Source: Calothrix anomala FACHB-343
GTDB taxonomy: Bacteria; Cyanobacteriota; Cyanobacteriia; Cyanobacteriales; Nostocaceae
Assembly: GCF_014696435.1 (NCBI RefSeq)
Contig: NZ_JACJQG010000031.1
Location: 29,915 to 93,914, forward strand
DNA length: 64,000 bases
Direction: 5' to 3'
In this document: in pieces, positions 8,872 through 17,997 of the stretch
Numbering within the stretch: position 1 is the stretch's first letter
How the letters are laid out: every line of letters begins with the position of its first letter
Made by a program: the position numbers and the translations under genes
The notes under the pieces: generated by a model
Seen by the model: only the letters and a program-made list of their open reading frames with translations
Told to the model about the DNA's origin: nothing
Databases searched by the model: none

Positions 8872-10158
8872 ATGATTAATTATCCAAATGATTCTGAATT
8901 ACTGATTAGCGTCGATAAAGTTTCTAAAAAATTTTGTCGCAATTTAAAACGCTCTTTACTATATGGTATCCAAGATATTTGTACAGAGTTAACCGGAGGA
9001 AATCGCCACGGTGATATTTTACGTCCTCAAGAATTTTGGGCGTTAAAAGATGTCAGCTTTCAACTGCGCCGGGGAGAAGCTTTAGGCTTAGTGGGAGCTA
9101 ATGGAGCCGGAAAAAGTACCTTGCTGCGAATTATTAGCGGATTGATTAATCCTGATACGGGAACGGTGAAAGTTAGGGGGAAATTGGCACCATTAATTGC
9201 TTTAGGTGCTGGTTTTAATCCGGTTTTGACAGGGAGAGAAAATATCTATGCAAATATGTCAATTTTGGGATTATCGACACCAGAAATAGAAAAAAGATTT
9301 GATGCTGTAGTCGATTTTGCTGGAATTGCAGATGCAATTGACGCACCAGTACAAACCTATAGTTCGGGGATGGCGGCGAGATTGGGTTTTGCTTGCGCAG
9401 TTCACATAGAACCTGATGTTTTATTAATTGATGAAGTGCTGGCGGTTGGGGATATAAATTTTCGCGTCAAATGCTATCAGCGATTAGCCAAACTGCGAGA
9501 ATCGGGGACAGCTTTTGTGTTAGTTTCTCATAATCCCCATGTAGTTTTAAATGTTTGTGAAAATTCGGTTTATTTAGCGAAAGGAAAATTAATTAAATCT
9601 GGCGAAACCGAAGCTGTAATTCGTCAATATGAAGAAGATGTAAGTTTAGCAGGGACAGATACAGCTTTAGGAATGATGTTTTTACCAGAAAAGCCAGAAA
9701 GTCAAAGCTTAGGTATAGATATTGTTTCTCTCTGTTTTCAAGATGAGCATGGTAATCTCTTGACATCTCCTTTATGTGGGCAATTAGCTTATTTATCTGT
9801 AGAATGCAAAGCCTATAAACAAGTTGATAATGCTAATTTAGGCGTATCGATTACAGCTTTATCGGGACAAAATGAGCGGATTTTATATATAACTTCTGCA
9901 AGCGATAATGAACCCTTAAAAATTCTGCCGGGAAGGGTGGAAATTCAAATGCAGATGCCTTATTTTTGCTTATTACCGGGTTTATATAGTGCGAAGATAT
10001 ATATCAAGGAAGGTGTACGTTCTTTTGATATCGTTGAATCTTTTCGTTTTATGGTCAAAGCAGGTAAAATTACTAGTCGTTCGTTATTTTATCAGCCCCG
10101 ACAGTGGCAAGTTATTAATCATAACAATTCAAAATTCAAAATTCAAACCTTGTACTGA
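8872..10158 (+). CDS. ABC exporter ATPase with C-terminal Wzt-like domain
   Basis: The 428-residue ATPase partner of the permease. It has Walker A GANGAGKSTLL near residue 78, the signature region YSSGMAARLGFA, Walker B VLLIDEVLAVGD, and a His switch in SHNPHVVL. After about residue 265 comes a beta-rich domain like the Wzt C-terminal domain, which in some O-antigen exporters recognises a terminal sugar modification on the finished chain. That suggests a capped polymer here. The last residues (NNSKFKIQTLY) are encoded by an ATTCAAA heptamer repeat, so the native C-terminus has been extended or replaced by repeat sequence; it is probably harmless. Confidence 0.88.
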   Translation: MINYPNDSELLISVDKVSKKFCRNLKRSLLYGIQDICTELTGGNRHGDILRPQEFWALKDVSFQLRRGEALGLVGANGAGKSTLLRIISGLINPDTGTVKVRGKLAPLIALGAGFNPVLTGRENIYANMSILGLSTPEIEKRFDAVVDFAGIADAIDAPVQTYSSGMAARLGFACAVHIEPDVLLIDEVLAVGDINFRVKCYQRLAKLRESGTAFVLVSHNPHVVLNVCENSVYLAKGKLIKSGETEAVIRQYEEDVSLAGTDTALGMMFLPEKPESQSLGIDIVSLCFQDEHGNLLTSPLCGQLAYLSVECKAYKQVDNANLGVSITALSGQNERILYITSASDNEPLKILPGRVEIQMQMPYFCLLPGLYSAKIYIKEGVRSFDIVESFRFMVKAGKITSRSLFYQPRQWQVINHNNSKFKIQTLY

Positions 10159-10953
10159 AGCTCACTCGTTCGACGAAGTCGTTCCCGAAGGGTAGTATTC
10201 AAAATTCAAGACATTTTCAGATGGGGATTATCTTTTTACTTTTTACTTTTTACACTTCGACAAACTCCCTTCGACAAGCTCAGTGCATCGCAGTGCGGCG
10301 CTGTCAATAGTCCTCACGATGGATTGTGCAACTTAAAAGCAGAATAGCTGACAATACTGCTCGGTTAAGCTCAAAAACCTTAACCCGCGTAGGTTGGGTT
10401 GAGGAACGAAACCCAACATTTGGGTAGCTCTGTTGGGTTTCGCAGAGCCTCAACCCAACCTACAATTTTCTATGGATTGTGCAACTTAAAAGCAGAATAG
10501 CTCATACTTGCTATTCGTTTTCCCTAATTTTGGCAGTGTTTCGGATCACTGCAAAACAAAGTTATTTTTTATACTGTCAATTAAGTAATCCAGCAAGAAC
10601 GATTAACTTTGCAGCTTGTAGAAACTTGGTAACCGCAAAACCACGTTGAGAAAGCATAGGAGGATTTAAGCCTCTATTGTGAAAACAGCTGCTCAGGTAA
10701 TGGGCGTCTAAATTGCATAACTACTCATATGGGCTGTTAACTGTCAACGGTCAACTGTCAACAGCCTTCACGATGGATTGTGCAACTTAAAAGCATAATA
10801 GCCTATCTTGCTACTTCACCAGTCGGGAAAGATTGACTAGAGGAAACTGAAATCGAGATGTGCAAGATGTTCGCATTTTTTCCATCTTAGTTTTCATCTC
10901 CTGAATTCAGACAACATATCTGCATTTGATTATTCATCACCAGGTAACGATCG
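10159..10953. other. Repeat-rich spacer with three copies of a 31-bp element
   Basis: There is no gene here. The element beginning ATGGATTGTGCAACTTAA occurs at 10319-10349, 10472-10502 (identical) and 10773-10803 (two differences). A REP-like hairpin lies between the first two copies, and small inserted repeats occur near 10170-10195 and 10262-10285. The spacer precedes a small secreted protein gene. Confidence 0.75.
10389..10463. repeat. REP-like hairpin built on GGTTGGGTT
   Basis: Outer arms GTAGGTTGGGTTGAGG (10389-10404) and CCTCAACCCAACCTAC (10448-10463) are perfect complements. Inside them AAACCCAACA pairs with TGTTGGGTTT. A related hairpin is found near 49883-49955. This is a common type of intergenic palindrome in cyanobacteria. 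Confidence 0.8.
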
Positions 10954-11430
10954 ATGAAATTGCAAACCTTACTTTTGACTACTGCAATCAGCTTAACTGT
11001 ATTCAATCCGGCGGCTATTGGTAGCACCGAAACTGCTCAAAAAATTAAATCTGTTGCTCAAGTTAAAACAGAACTTTATGATACACTGCAAATTTTGGAT
11101 GATACTAATGTCTGTATTGGTGCTTGTCAAGTCACCAGACAATTAGGTGTTTGTAGTTTAGTCGAAAACCTAGATACGCAAGTTAAAGGTAAAATTTTTG
11201 GCAGAAAAATTCGCAATCGCTCTTCTGCATTACCAATCGATAAAGCTGATGTGGAATTAATGCGCCTGATTTATAGTCAGTGTAAATCTCTGAAACCAGA
11301 GAATTTCCCGCCTTATCTCCAGCTTAATGCTAATCGCAAATATAAGATATTTAACCCAACTTGTAAATCGCTGGAAATAATTAATCAAGGATTGGGTTTA
11401 ATTGACGATACGGTAGTTAATTGCAATTGA
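10954..11430 (+). CDS. Small secreted cysteine-containing protein, unknown function
   Basis: I do not recognise a domain. The 158-residue protein starts with a clear signal peptide (MKLQTLLLTTAISLTVFNPAAIGS), so it is exported. The mature part holds Cys residues in VCIGACQVTRQLGVC, YSQCKS, NPTCKS and a final VNCN, an even number that could form disulfides in the periplasm. Helical, charged segments dominate, with no repeats and no lipobox. It is flanked on both sides by repeat-rich spacers and appears monocistronic. A periplasmic or extracellular accessory role is all that can be said. Confidence 0.7.
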   Translation: MKLQTLLLTTAISLTVFNPAAIGSTETAQKIKSVAQVKTELYDTLQILDDTNVCIGACQVTRQLGVCSLVENLDTQVKGKIFGRKIRNRSSALPIDKADVELMRLIYSQCKSLKPENFPPYLQLNANRKYKIFNPTCKSLEIINQGLGLIDDTVVNCN

Positions 11431-11538
11431 CAGTCAGTAAATCGGCGTAATTAAAGACAACTGGCGAGGTTTGTCATTTGTCATTGGTCATTTGTCATTT
11501 GTCATTGGTCATTTGTCATTTGTCATTTGTCATTCTTA

Positions 11539-11576
11539 CAAAGTTCTGAGCGGAGGAAACCTCCGCTCAGACTTTG
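11539..11576. repeat. GC-rich hairpin in TTTGTCA repeats
   Basis: CTGAGCGGAGG and CCTCCGCTCAG pair around a short AAA loop, extended outward by CAAAGT and ACTTTG with one bulged base. It occupies the same context as the hairpin at 4945-4983, although the stem sequence differs. Confidence 0.75.
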
Positions 11577-11897
11577 CGCTTTGTCATTGGTAAGGGTTTT
11601 AAGCATGTTTACATTGCGCAACATAGTTTGGTTTACTCCCGCCGACTTACTTAAATAGTTGGTTTTAGATATCAAAAATCACATCAGATAGATTAATTAA
11701 GATGTTTTTGTCGAGTCGGGGGTTAATAGATTACAGACTGTAGTGAATGTGCAATGCAACAGGCGAGCGTGCGATCGCATGACAATGTAACACGATTGCA
11801 TCGGTTACAATGCGATCGCATGACTAACAATGACGATACTGTTTTGTAGCTGAGAGTCAAAGCGCAATATAATTTTTGTTACACTTTGATAATCAGG

Positions 11898-11930
11898 CCG
11901 TAATATGGTAGTTAGCGGCTGATATTACGG
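11898..11930. promoter_or_regulatory. Stem-loop CCGTAATAT / ATATTACGG
   Basis: A perfect 9-bp stem with a 15-base loop, followed by CGCTATTTTTAC. It could be a weak terminator or a leader structure ahead of the kinase gene. Confidence 0.4.
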
Positions 11931-12125
11931 TCGCTATTTTTACTCTTATAAGTTTGTTAAACTACTGTAGCTTTTGTCAGCAACTTGCGTAATAAATTAG
12001 CCAATCGATATTTTAACCAAAACCAAGTGGCTCTCTAGTAACATTGCTACTATTTGCCAGGAAGTGTGTTTTGGTTGCATCTTTGGCTATTGATAAAATT
12101 GTTGGCTTCTCAATGAGGTTAGTTT

Positions 12126-14120
12126 GTGAAAAATCAAGTTGGAGAGGTGGCTAACAGGCTATCTGGAGGCTTTGTTACTTACAACCAAGAGTGGCGAGTC
12201 ACTTCGATTAACCCTCAGGCTGCCCAAATTTTTAATAAAAACTGTGAAGATTTACTAGAACAAAATTTTTGGTTTAATTGTCCCGAAACTGTTGGCTCTA
12301 GGTTCTATCATGAATGTCATCGGGCGATCGCACAACAATCTTTAGTTAGATTTGAGCAATTTTTTCCGATGTTGGATGCTTGGTTTGAGGTGAGTATTTA
12401 CCCTAGTCAAACAGGCTCCACAATATATTTCCAAGATATCACGGAGCGTCAGCAACTAGAAATCTATCTACAGGTAGATCGTTCAGTATCATCCGCAAAT
12501 GCTTCGCTACCGCCTACCCTGACTCCCCCTTGGCAAGCACAACATTGGCAGACGGTGTTAGATAATTCTCCTGATGTGATTTTTCAATTCGATGGGAATT
12601 TGCGGTTGTTGTATGTGAATCTGGCGATAGAAAAAGCCACTGGCAAACCCCCTAACACGTTTCTTGGAAAAACCCTGGCGGAAATGGAATTACCTGCAGA
12701 TATTTATGCTGGCTGGGAACGTTCGCTGCGGCTAGCGTTGACGACTGCGCAAGAACAGTTAATAGAATTAGCATTACCCACACCTACAGAAGAACGGATT
12801 TATCAATCGCGATTTGTGCCAGAGTTAAACTCTCAAGGTGTGGCAGAATATGTGTTAGTTTTTAGTCGTGATGTTACGGAAACTAAACGAGTTGAACAGG
12901 AACGAGCGAGATTAATTCGCGAACAAGCAGCCAGAGCAGAAGCAGAAAGAGCGAACCGAATTAAAGATGAATTTTTAGCAGTATTGTCTCATGAATTGCG
13001 ATCGCCTCTCAATCCGATTTTAGGATGGGCGAGACTGTTACAAACTCGGCAATATGACAGCACAACCTTAAATCGCGCCTTAGAGATAATTGAACGCAAC
13101 GCCAAAATCCAGGCGCAATTAATCGAAGATTTGCTAGATGTATCGCGAATTTTACGCGGTAAGCTGAATCTGAAAAAATGTCCGGTGAATTTAGCGACAA
13201 CTGTGGAAGCGGCGATGGAAACTGTACGTTTAGCCGCTCAAGCTAAGGATGTGGCTATTAATGTGACTTTTGCGCCAGATGTAGCTAAGGTATTAGGCGA
13301 TCCTGATAGATTGCAGCAGGTAATTTGGAATATTCTGTCTAATGCGGTGAAATTCACGCCATCGGGGGGACAGATTGAAGTTGAACTCAAGCAGGTAGAT
13401 ACGCAAATTCAAATTACCGTCAAAGATAACGGTGAGGGGATTACACCGGAATTTTTACCTTATGTATTTGATTATTTCCGTCAAGCCGATAGTTCGATTA
13501 CACGCACCTCTAATGGCTTAGGGTTAGGATTGGCGATTGTGCATCATTTAGTCGAACTGCATGGTGGTACAGTGACAGCCGAGAGTCAAGGTAAAAAACA
13601 GGGTGCGACTTTTACAGTTAAATTACCAATTATGACTGCTACGACGCAACACAAGCAAACAGAACGGGAATTAGCACGGACGATTAATTTGCAGGGGTTG
13701 CGAATTTTAGTTGTAGATGATGATGCAGATTCTCGCGAATTTGTCGCGTTTTTGTTAGAACAACAAGGTGCGATCGCAAATACAGCTGCTTCAGCGACAC
13801 AAGCTTTGCAAATATTTGCCCAAATTAAGCCAGATATAGTGATTAGCGATATTGGGATGCCACAGGTTGATGGGTATAGTTTATTACGCCAGATGCAAGC
13901 ATTAAATAAAAATCGGCAAATTTTAGCGATCGCTCTCACAGCTCATGCTAGCGAAAGCGATCGCCAAAAAGCCTACAAAGCTGGATTTCAACGACATATT
14001 CCCAAACCCATCGAAGCCGAAAAGCTGTTAGTCAACATTGCTAACTTGATTGAGCAAATTATACCAATTCAAAATTCAAAATTCAAAATTCAGAAAGCCA
14101 GATGTAACAAGGATTTCTGA
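12126..14120 (+). CDS. Hybrid sensor histidine kinase with two PAS domains
   Basis: A 664-residue soluble hybrid kinase. PAS-like domains lie at about residues 10-110 and 140-255, followed by a short coiled coil (255-280). The phosphoacceptor helix has His289 (LAVLSHELRSP), the ATPase domain has N-box NILSNAVKF and G-boxes DNGEGI and GLGLGLAIV, and a C-terminal receiver domain has DDD at 531-533, phosphorylatable Asp575 and Lys627. No transmembrane segment is visible, so a cytosolic signal is likely sensed by the PAS domains. The start is GTG at 12126. The C-terminal tail from about residue 647 (PIQNSKFKIQKARC) is encoded inside a small inverted-repeat element (14061-14156), which supplies the stop codon. 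No response regulator is adjacent. Confidence 0.88.
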   Translation: MKNQVGEVANRLSGGFVTYNQEWRVTSINPQAAQIFNKNCEDLLEQNFWFNCPETVGSRFYHECHRAIAQQSLVRFEQFFPMLDAWFEVSIYPSQTGSTIYFQDITERQQLEIYLQVDRSVSSANASLPPTLTPPWQAQHWQTVLDNSPDVIFQFDGNLRLLYVNLAIEKATGKPPNTFLGKTLAEMELPADIYAGWERSLRLALTTAQEQLIELALPTPTEERIYQSRFVPELNSQGVAEYVLVFSRDVTETKRVEQERARLIREQAARAEAERANRIKDEFLAVLSHELRSPLNPILGWARLLQTRQYDSTTLNRALEIIERNAKIQAQLIEDLLDVSRILRGKLNLKKCPVNLATTVEAAMETVRLAAQAKDVAINVTFAPDVAKVLGDPDRLQQVIWNILSNAVKFTPSGGQIEVELKQVDTQIQITVKDNGEGITPEFLPYVFDYFRQADSSITRTSNGLGLGLAIVHHLVELHGGTVTAESQGKKQGATFTVKLPIMTATTQHKQTERELARTINLQGLRILVVDDDADSREFVAFLLEQQGAIANTAASATQALQIFAQIKPDIVISDIGMPQVDGYSLLRQMQALNKNRQILAIALTAHASESDRQKAYKAGFQRHIPKPIEAEKLLVNIANLIEQIIPIQNSKFKIQKARCNKDF

Positions 14121-14156
14121 GTTTGCATCTGTTGCTAAATTTGGGAGAATTGGTAT
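14061..14156. repeat. Miniature inverted-repeat element, ATACCAATT ends (copy 1)
   Basis: ATACCAATT (14061-14069) and AATTGGTAT (14148-14156) are exact inverted ends of a 96-bp element holding ATTCAAA heptamers. Relatives lie at 35204-35305 and 58271-58329. This copy covers the last codons of the kinase gene. Confidence 0.7.
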
Positions 14157-14322
14157 TAAGTAGGTTGGTGTAATTAAATATCAATAGTCATTTGTCATTT
14201 GTCATTTGTCATCTCTGATTGACTTAGTAAATACTCCGCGAAACTTTGCGCTAACCTCCGCGTTCCTTTGCGTTTAAAAAGCCATAGCTGCTAAATAATG
14301 CACCCTATTTTCTCCTTTATTC

Positions 14323-15345
14323 CTAACTTCTATTACGCTTTTTTATAGACTTAGATTTTGTCAGCGATCGCATTATTCTACTAATAATATTAGATGAAGA
14401 TTTTCTATTATTATTAGTCCTTCTAGGTGGATGATTTTCCTCTGGTACATCTGGACTATTTAAAGGTACAGCATGTTTAGCCGGTCTAATTCCACTGCCA
14501 TATCTTCTTGCATAAACCTGGGTAAATTCCGCGCCAAAAAAGAGAATTTGTGCAGCGTAATAAATCCAAGCCAAAATAACTACTACCGAACCAGCAGCAC
14601 CATAGGTTGAACCAAAACTGCCATTACCTAAATATTGTCCTAATAAAAATCTGCCGATGGAAAACAAAATTGAGGTAATAGAAGCGCCGATTATAACATC
14701 ACCCCAAGTAATTTTTACATCTGGGAGAACTTTAAAAATCAGACCGAACAATATTGTCGTAATTACAAAACTCAGCAAGAAATTCACAAATTGCCAAATA
14801 AAATCAACACCCGGTACCAGGTTACTAAAGAAAGTCACCAGTGCGGATAATCCAGCACTAACCACAAGAGAAACCAGCAGTAAAAAACCAATCCCCAAAA
14901 CCATCGCAAAAGATAAAGCCCGTTGGCGCACCATAGTATTTACACCTGCGCCTGGTTTTGGTTTGACTTCCCAAATCGTATTTAAAGCATCTTGTAATTC
15001 GTTAAATAAACCAGTTGCACCTAATAATAAAACTAGGATACTAATAACTGAAGCAATAGTTCCCGTTTCTGGCTGGTTTGCGTTTTGAATTGCAGTTTCA
15101 ATAAATTCTGCGCCTGTTCTCCCCACTAAACCTTGAATTTGACGAACAATTTCACCCCTAGCAGCTTCTTCACCAAAAACTGCACCGACAATTGCAATTA
15201 CAATTATGAGCAATGGGGCGATAGAAAAAATTGTGTAATAAGCTAACGCTGCTGCTAACCTTGAAGCTTTATCCTCACTCCATTCTTTAAAAGTTTCTTG
15301 GAATAATTTCCAAATCGCTTGCCATCTCATAGCATTAGTCTCCAT
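14323..15345 (-). CDS. YihY/BrkB-family membrane protein
   Basis: A 340-residue inner-membrane protein of the YihY/virulence factor BrkB family. The N-terminal amphipathic part ends in the signature SRLAAALAYYTIFSIAPLL, and about six transmembrane helices follow up to residue 285. The tail is basic and Ser/Asn-rich (NNNRKSSSN, KSKSIKKRNRS) and should face the cytoplasm. The biochemical function of the family is still uncertain: it was once misannotated as RNase BN, and transport roles have been proposed. The start could be either ATG at 15345 or ATG at 15330. The gene lies alone between repeat-rich spacers. Confidence 0.88.
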   Translation of the reverse strand: METNAMRWQAIWKLFQETFKEWSEDKASRLAAALAYYTIFSIAPLLIIVIAIVGAVFGEEAARGEIVRQIQGLVGRTGAEFIETAIQNANQPETGTIASVISILVLLLGATGLFNELQDALNTIWEVKPKPGAGVNTMVRQRALSFAMVLGIGFLLLVSLVVSAGLSALVTFFSNLVPGVDFIWQFVNFLLSFVITTILFGLIFKVLPDVKITWGDVIIGASITSILFSIGRFLLGQYLGNGSFGSTYGAAGSVVVILAWIYYAAQILFFGAEFTQVYARRYGSGIRPAKHAVPLNSPDVPEENHPPRRTNNNRKSSSNIISRIMRSLTKSKSIKKRNRS

Positions 15346-15544
15346 ATCCCCAATGTTGCCTGCATGAGATTATTGGATAATGATTCCCCTCTTAGCGTCA
15401 TCTGTCCAAAGGTGTTTGAGTAACAACCGTAAGGAATAATATTAATTCAAAATTCAAAATTCAGACTGTATTTGGTTTTTCGGGTATAAAAAATTCGTAA
15501 TTATTGGAATTACGAATTACGAATTACGAACTACGAATTAAAAT

Positions 15545-16945
15545 TTACATTTCTTCTAATTCCATACCTTTGGTTTCTTTGATAAAGAACAAAACGAAAA
15601 ACAGCGAGATAGCCGCAGCAGTTGTATACAACCCATAAGCAGCACCTAAGCCGAAATATTGCAAAATTGGTGGAAATGTTGTAGAAACAGCAAAGTTAGC
15701 TACCCATTGTATCGCCGCCGCAACAGAAAGCGCAGCTGCACGAATTTGGTTATTAAACATTTCTCCTAATAATACCCAAACCACAGGCCCCCAGGAGAAA
15801 CCAAAACAGAATACATATAGGTTGGCGGCTACCAGAGCAATGATACCTGCATTTCCTGTTAACGTGGGGTTACCAGCAGCATCGGTTGCAGCGTTACCAA
15901 ACATGTAAGCCATTGTTCCCAAGGTTACAGTCATGCCGATTGAGCCTAAGATCAGTAAAGGCTTACGACCGAATTTATCAACAAATGCGATCGCAATTAG
16001 GGTAGTAATAATATTAACGGCTCCAGTAATCACTGTAATCGTTAGTGAATTTTGCTCAGAAAATCCGACTGCACGCCACAAAACACTACTGTAGTAAAAG
16101 ATGACGTTAATCCCCACCAATTGCTGAAATACAGATAAGCCGATTCCAATCCACACAATCCGCAACAATCCGCCATTTCTACTTAACAAATCAGAAAACT
16201 TCGGTTCCCGTTCTTGGAGTACTGTTTGACGAATTTCTTCAATTTTGGCAAAGACATTACCGCCTAAAATCTTAGTTAAAACATTAGCAGCTTCCGGTTC
16301 CCTTCCTTGTGCAACTAAGTAGCGTGGCGATTCGGGAATCATTAACGCAGCCATTCCATAAAGCACAGCTGGCGGAAATTCTGTCCAAAACATCCAACGC
16401 CAAGCTGCTATTCCAAACAAAAACGGCGAACTCGCTGAACCTGCTGATACTGCAATAAAGTAGTCGCATAACAAAGCAATAAAAATACCGACGACTATTG
16501 CTAGTTGTTGCAGAGATCCCAATCTCCCCCGCAAATTTGAAGGAGAACATTCTGCAATGTAAGCCGGCGCAATCACGCTAGCAGCACCTACAGCTAATCC
16601 TCCCAATATCCGCCAAACAATAAAATCCCAAATAGTGAAGGCGATTCCCGAACCAATAGCACTGATGCTAAATAATACCGAAGCAATAATCATTGCCTTA
16701 ACTCGACCATAGCGGTCGGCAATTTTACCTGCATAAAAAGCACCAATTGCAGAGCCTAATAATGCTAAGGAAACAGCCAAGCCAGTGAGTACGCTATTAG
16801 CATTATAAGCTTGAGCTAGAGCCGCAACCGCGCCATTAATCACCGCCGTATCAAAACCAAATAAAAAACCTCCCAGTGCAGCCGCACCAGCAATTAATAT
16901 GACATAGAAGGTGTTAGATTTACGACGAGTAGTAGTAGTGGTCAT
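15545..16945 (-). CDS. MFS sugar porter (GlcP-like sugar:proton symporter)
   Basis: A 466-residue protein with 12 predicted membrane helices and the sugar porter signatures: GFLFGFDTAVINGAV in helix 1, DRYGRVKA in the loop after helix 2, PESPRYLVAQGR in the central loop, the QQLVGINVIFYYSS motif of helix 7, DKFGRKPLL in the second half, and KETKGMELEEM at the end. The family imports hexoses (glucose, fructose) with protons; in cyanobacteria such proteins (GlcP/Gtr) support mixotrophic growth. The substrate is inferred from the family only. The upstream spacer carries a direct repeat CACTAGTT x2 spaced 11 bp apart (17003-17021) that could be an operator. Confidence 0.9.
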   Translation of the reverse strand: MTTTTTRRKSNTFYVILIAGAAALGGFLFGFDTAVINGAVAALAQAYNANSVLTGLAVSLALLGSAIGAFYAGKIADRYGRVKAMIIASVLFSISAIGSGIAFTIWDFIVWRILGGLAVGAASVIAPAYIAECSPSNLRGRLGSLQQLAIVVGIFIALLCDYFIAVSAGSASSPFLFGIAAWRWMFWTEFPPAVLYGMAALMIPESPRYLVAQGREPEAANVLTKILGGNVFAKIEEIRQTVLQEREPKFSDLLSRNGGLLRIVWIGIGLSVFQQLVGINVIFYYSSVLWRAVGFSEQNSLTITVITGAVNIITTLIAIAFVDKFGRKPLLILGSIGMTVTLGTMAYMFGNAATDAAGNPTLTGNAGIIALVAANLYVFCFGFSWGPVVWVLLGEMFNNQIRAAALSVAAAIQWVANFAVSTTFPPILQYFGLGAAYGLYTTAAAISLFFVLFFIKETKGMELEEM

Positions 16946-17002
16946 AGTGATATTTCAAACATACAAACATTGATTTTGCTATTACATAGACACGAAAAAT
17001 TT

Positions 17003-17021
17003 CACTAGTTTTGCACTAGTT
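17003..17021. promoter_or_regulatory. Direct repeat CACTAGTT x2, candidate operator
   Basis: CACTAGTT occurs at 17003-17010 and 17014-17021, offset by 11 bp (one helical turn), about 60 bases upstream of the sugar porter start. It may be a site for a regulator of sugar uptake. Confidence 0.35.
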
Positions 17022-17340
17022 AATGTTTGACAACTGCACTTTTTTTGTGTGGTTGATTATGAATGTGAAAAGTTTATGCCAAAGTTAGTCATTACTTTGG
17101 ACATTGCCCGCTAAAAACTTGAGATGTTAAGCTACTATAGATTTTCAATAATTAAATTGGATTCCTATAATAGAAAATAGGCAGCAACCCTATAGCTTGC
17201 TGAAATCTTTTTCAAGGGATATTTTGCGTTATCAATCTAGATTAGCGTTTTATTAATAGTAATAAAATATAAAAAGAGTCAGATTTTATATCTCTCTAAA
17301 GTTAGATGTTTATCTGGTCATTTGTCATTTGTCATTTGTC

Positions 17341-17397
17341 ATTTGTCATTGGTAAGGGGTTCAGATCTATTTACGTTTCTTAATATAGTTTGGTTTA
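17341..17397. repeat. Dispersed intergenic repeat, inverted (copy D)
   Basis: The reverse complement starts ACCAAACTATATTAAG and ends in CCCCTTACCAATGAC followed by TGACAAA heptamers, matching copies A, B and C. Confidence 0.65.
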
Positions 17398-17418
17398 GGG
17401 ACATCCAATTTTTTAAAT

Positions 17419-17524
17419 ACCCAATAAATTTGTAGTGCGAGCATCTTGCTCGCTTTTGAACACCAGCGAGCAAGATGTTTGTCCTTCGGACACGCTACGC
17501 GAACGCACTACGAAATATGGGTAA
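17419..17524. repeat. Inverted-repeat element with a small repeat inserted in one arm
   Basis: The left arm GTAGTGCGAGCATCTTGCTC and the right half AGCGAGCAAGATG ... CGCACTAC would pair almost fully. The right arm is split by about 26 bases (17478-17503) containing the palindrome GTCCTTCGGAC and CGCTACGCGAA. Confidence 0.7.
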
Positions 17525-17730
17525 TTTATTTTTTGTAAGTCCCTTATTTATGGGACTTACTTAGATTTGAATTAAAAAAGTAAATATATGATCTCAATTA
17601 TCCCCAAATACAGAGTATTTCAGGTAAATTAGGTATGCGCTTCGGGGCATGGCATTGCCCATACAGTCAACTTAAGTTTTCTGGCTTACCCAACGAATCG
17701 CCCACAGGCTGTAAGCCTGGGGCTAACGCT

Positions 17731-17784
17731 ACAAAGCCCACCTTTGTGGGCTAAGAAAATTTAGCCCACAAAGGTGGGCTTTGT
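17731..17784. repeat. Perfect 24-bp inverted repeat
   Basis: The arms at 17731-17754 and 17761-17784 are perfect complements around a six-base loop, and each arm contains its own palindrome (CCCACCTTTGTGGG). It is the most stable hairpin in this spacer and may end transcription from both sides. Confidence 0.85.
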
Positions 17785-17997
17785 TCAATTAGCCGCACCC
17801 TTCGAGGGTGACGGCGGTTCATTGGGTAAGCGAGGGGCTGGGGGTGAGGGCATAACCTTGTCACCAAGCGGATTTCACATTAAGTTGAAACCAATGGGCA
17901 TTGCCATACCCCTACAATCAACAATTATCTTTATGTACCAAATTGCAATTTGCTGTATTTTAAGAATTGTTAATTTCTTGTCAATTCAGGCTAAGAT

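Larger units (their letters stand above)
11431..12125. other. Repeat-rich spacer before the hybrid kinase
   Basis: No gene. From about 11472 to 11535 there are TTTGTCA heptamers, then a strong hairpin (11539-11576), an inverted copy of the dispersed repeat (about 11582-11637), two HIP1 octamers within 60 bases (11771 and 11813), and a short stem-loop at 11898-11930. Confidence 0.65.
16946..17997. other. Long spacer with several hairpin repeats, no convincing gene
   Basis: The part nearest 16946 should contain the promoter of the sugar porter. Beyond it lie an inverted dispersed repeat (17341-17397), an inverted-repeat element interrupted by a small insert (about 17419-17524), and a very stable hairpin (17731-17784). 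A 75-codon plus-strand frame at 17774-18001 runs through the hairpin and is not believable. Confidence 0.65.

Noticed and set aside
14323-15345. Ribonuclease BN for the YihY/BrkB gene
   Set aside because: That old name comes from a misassignment; the protein is a six-helix membrane protein.
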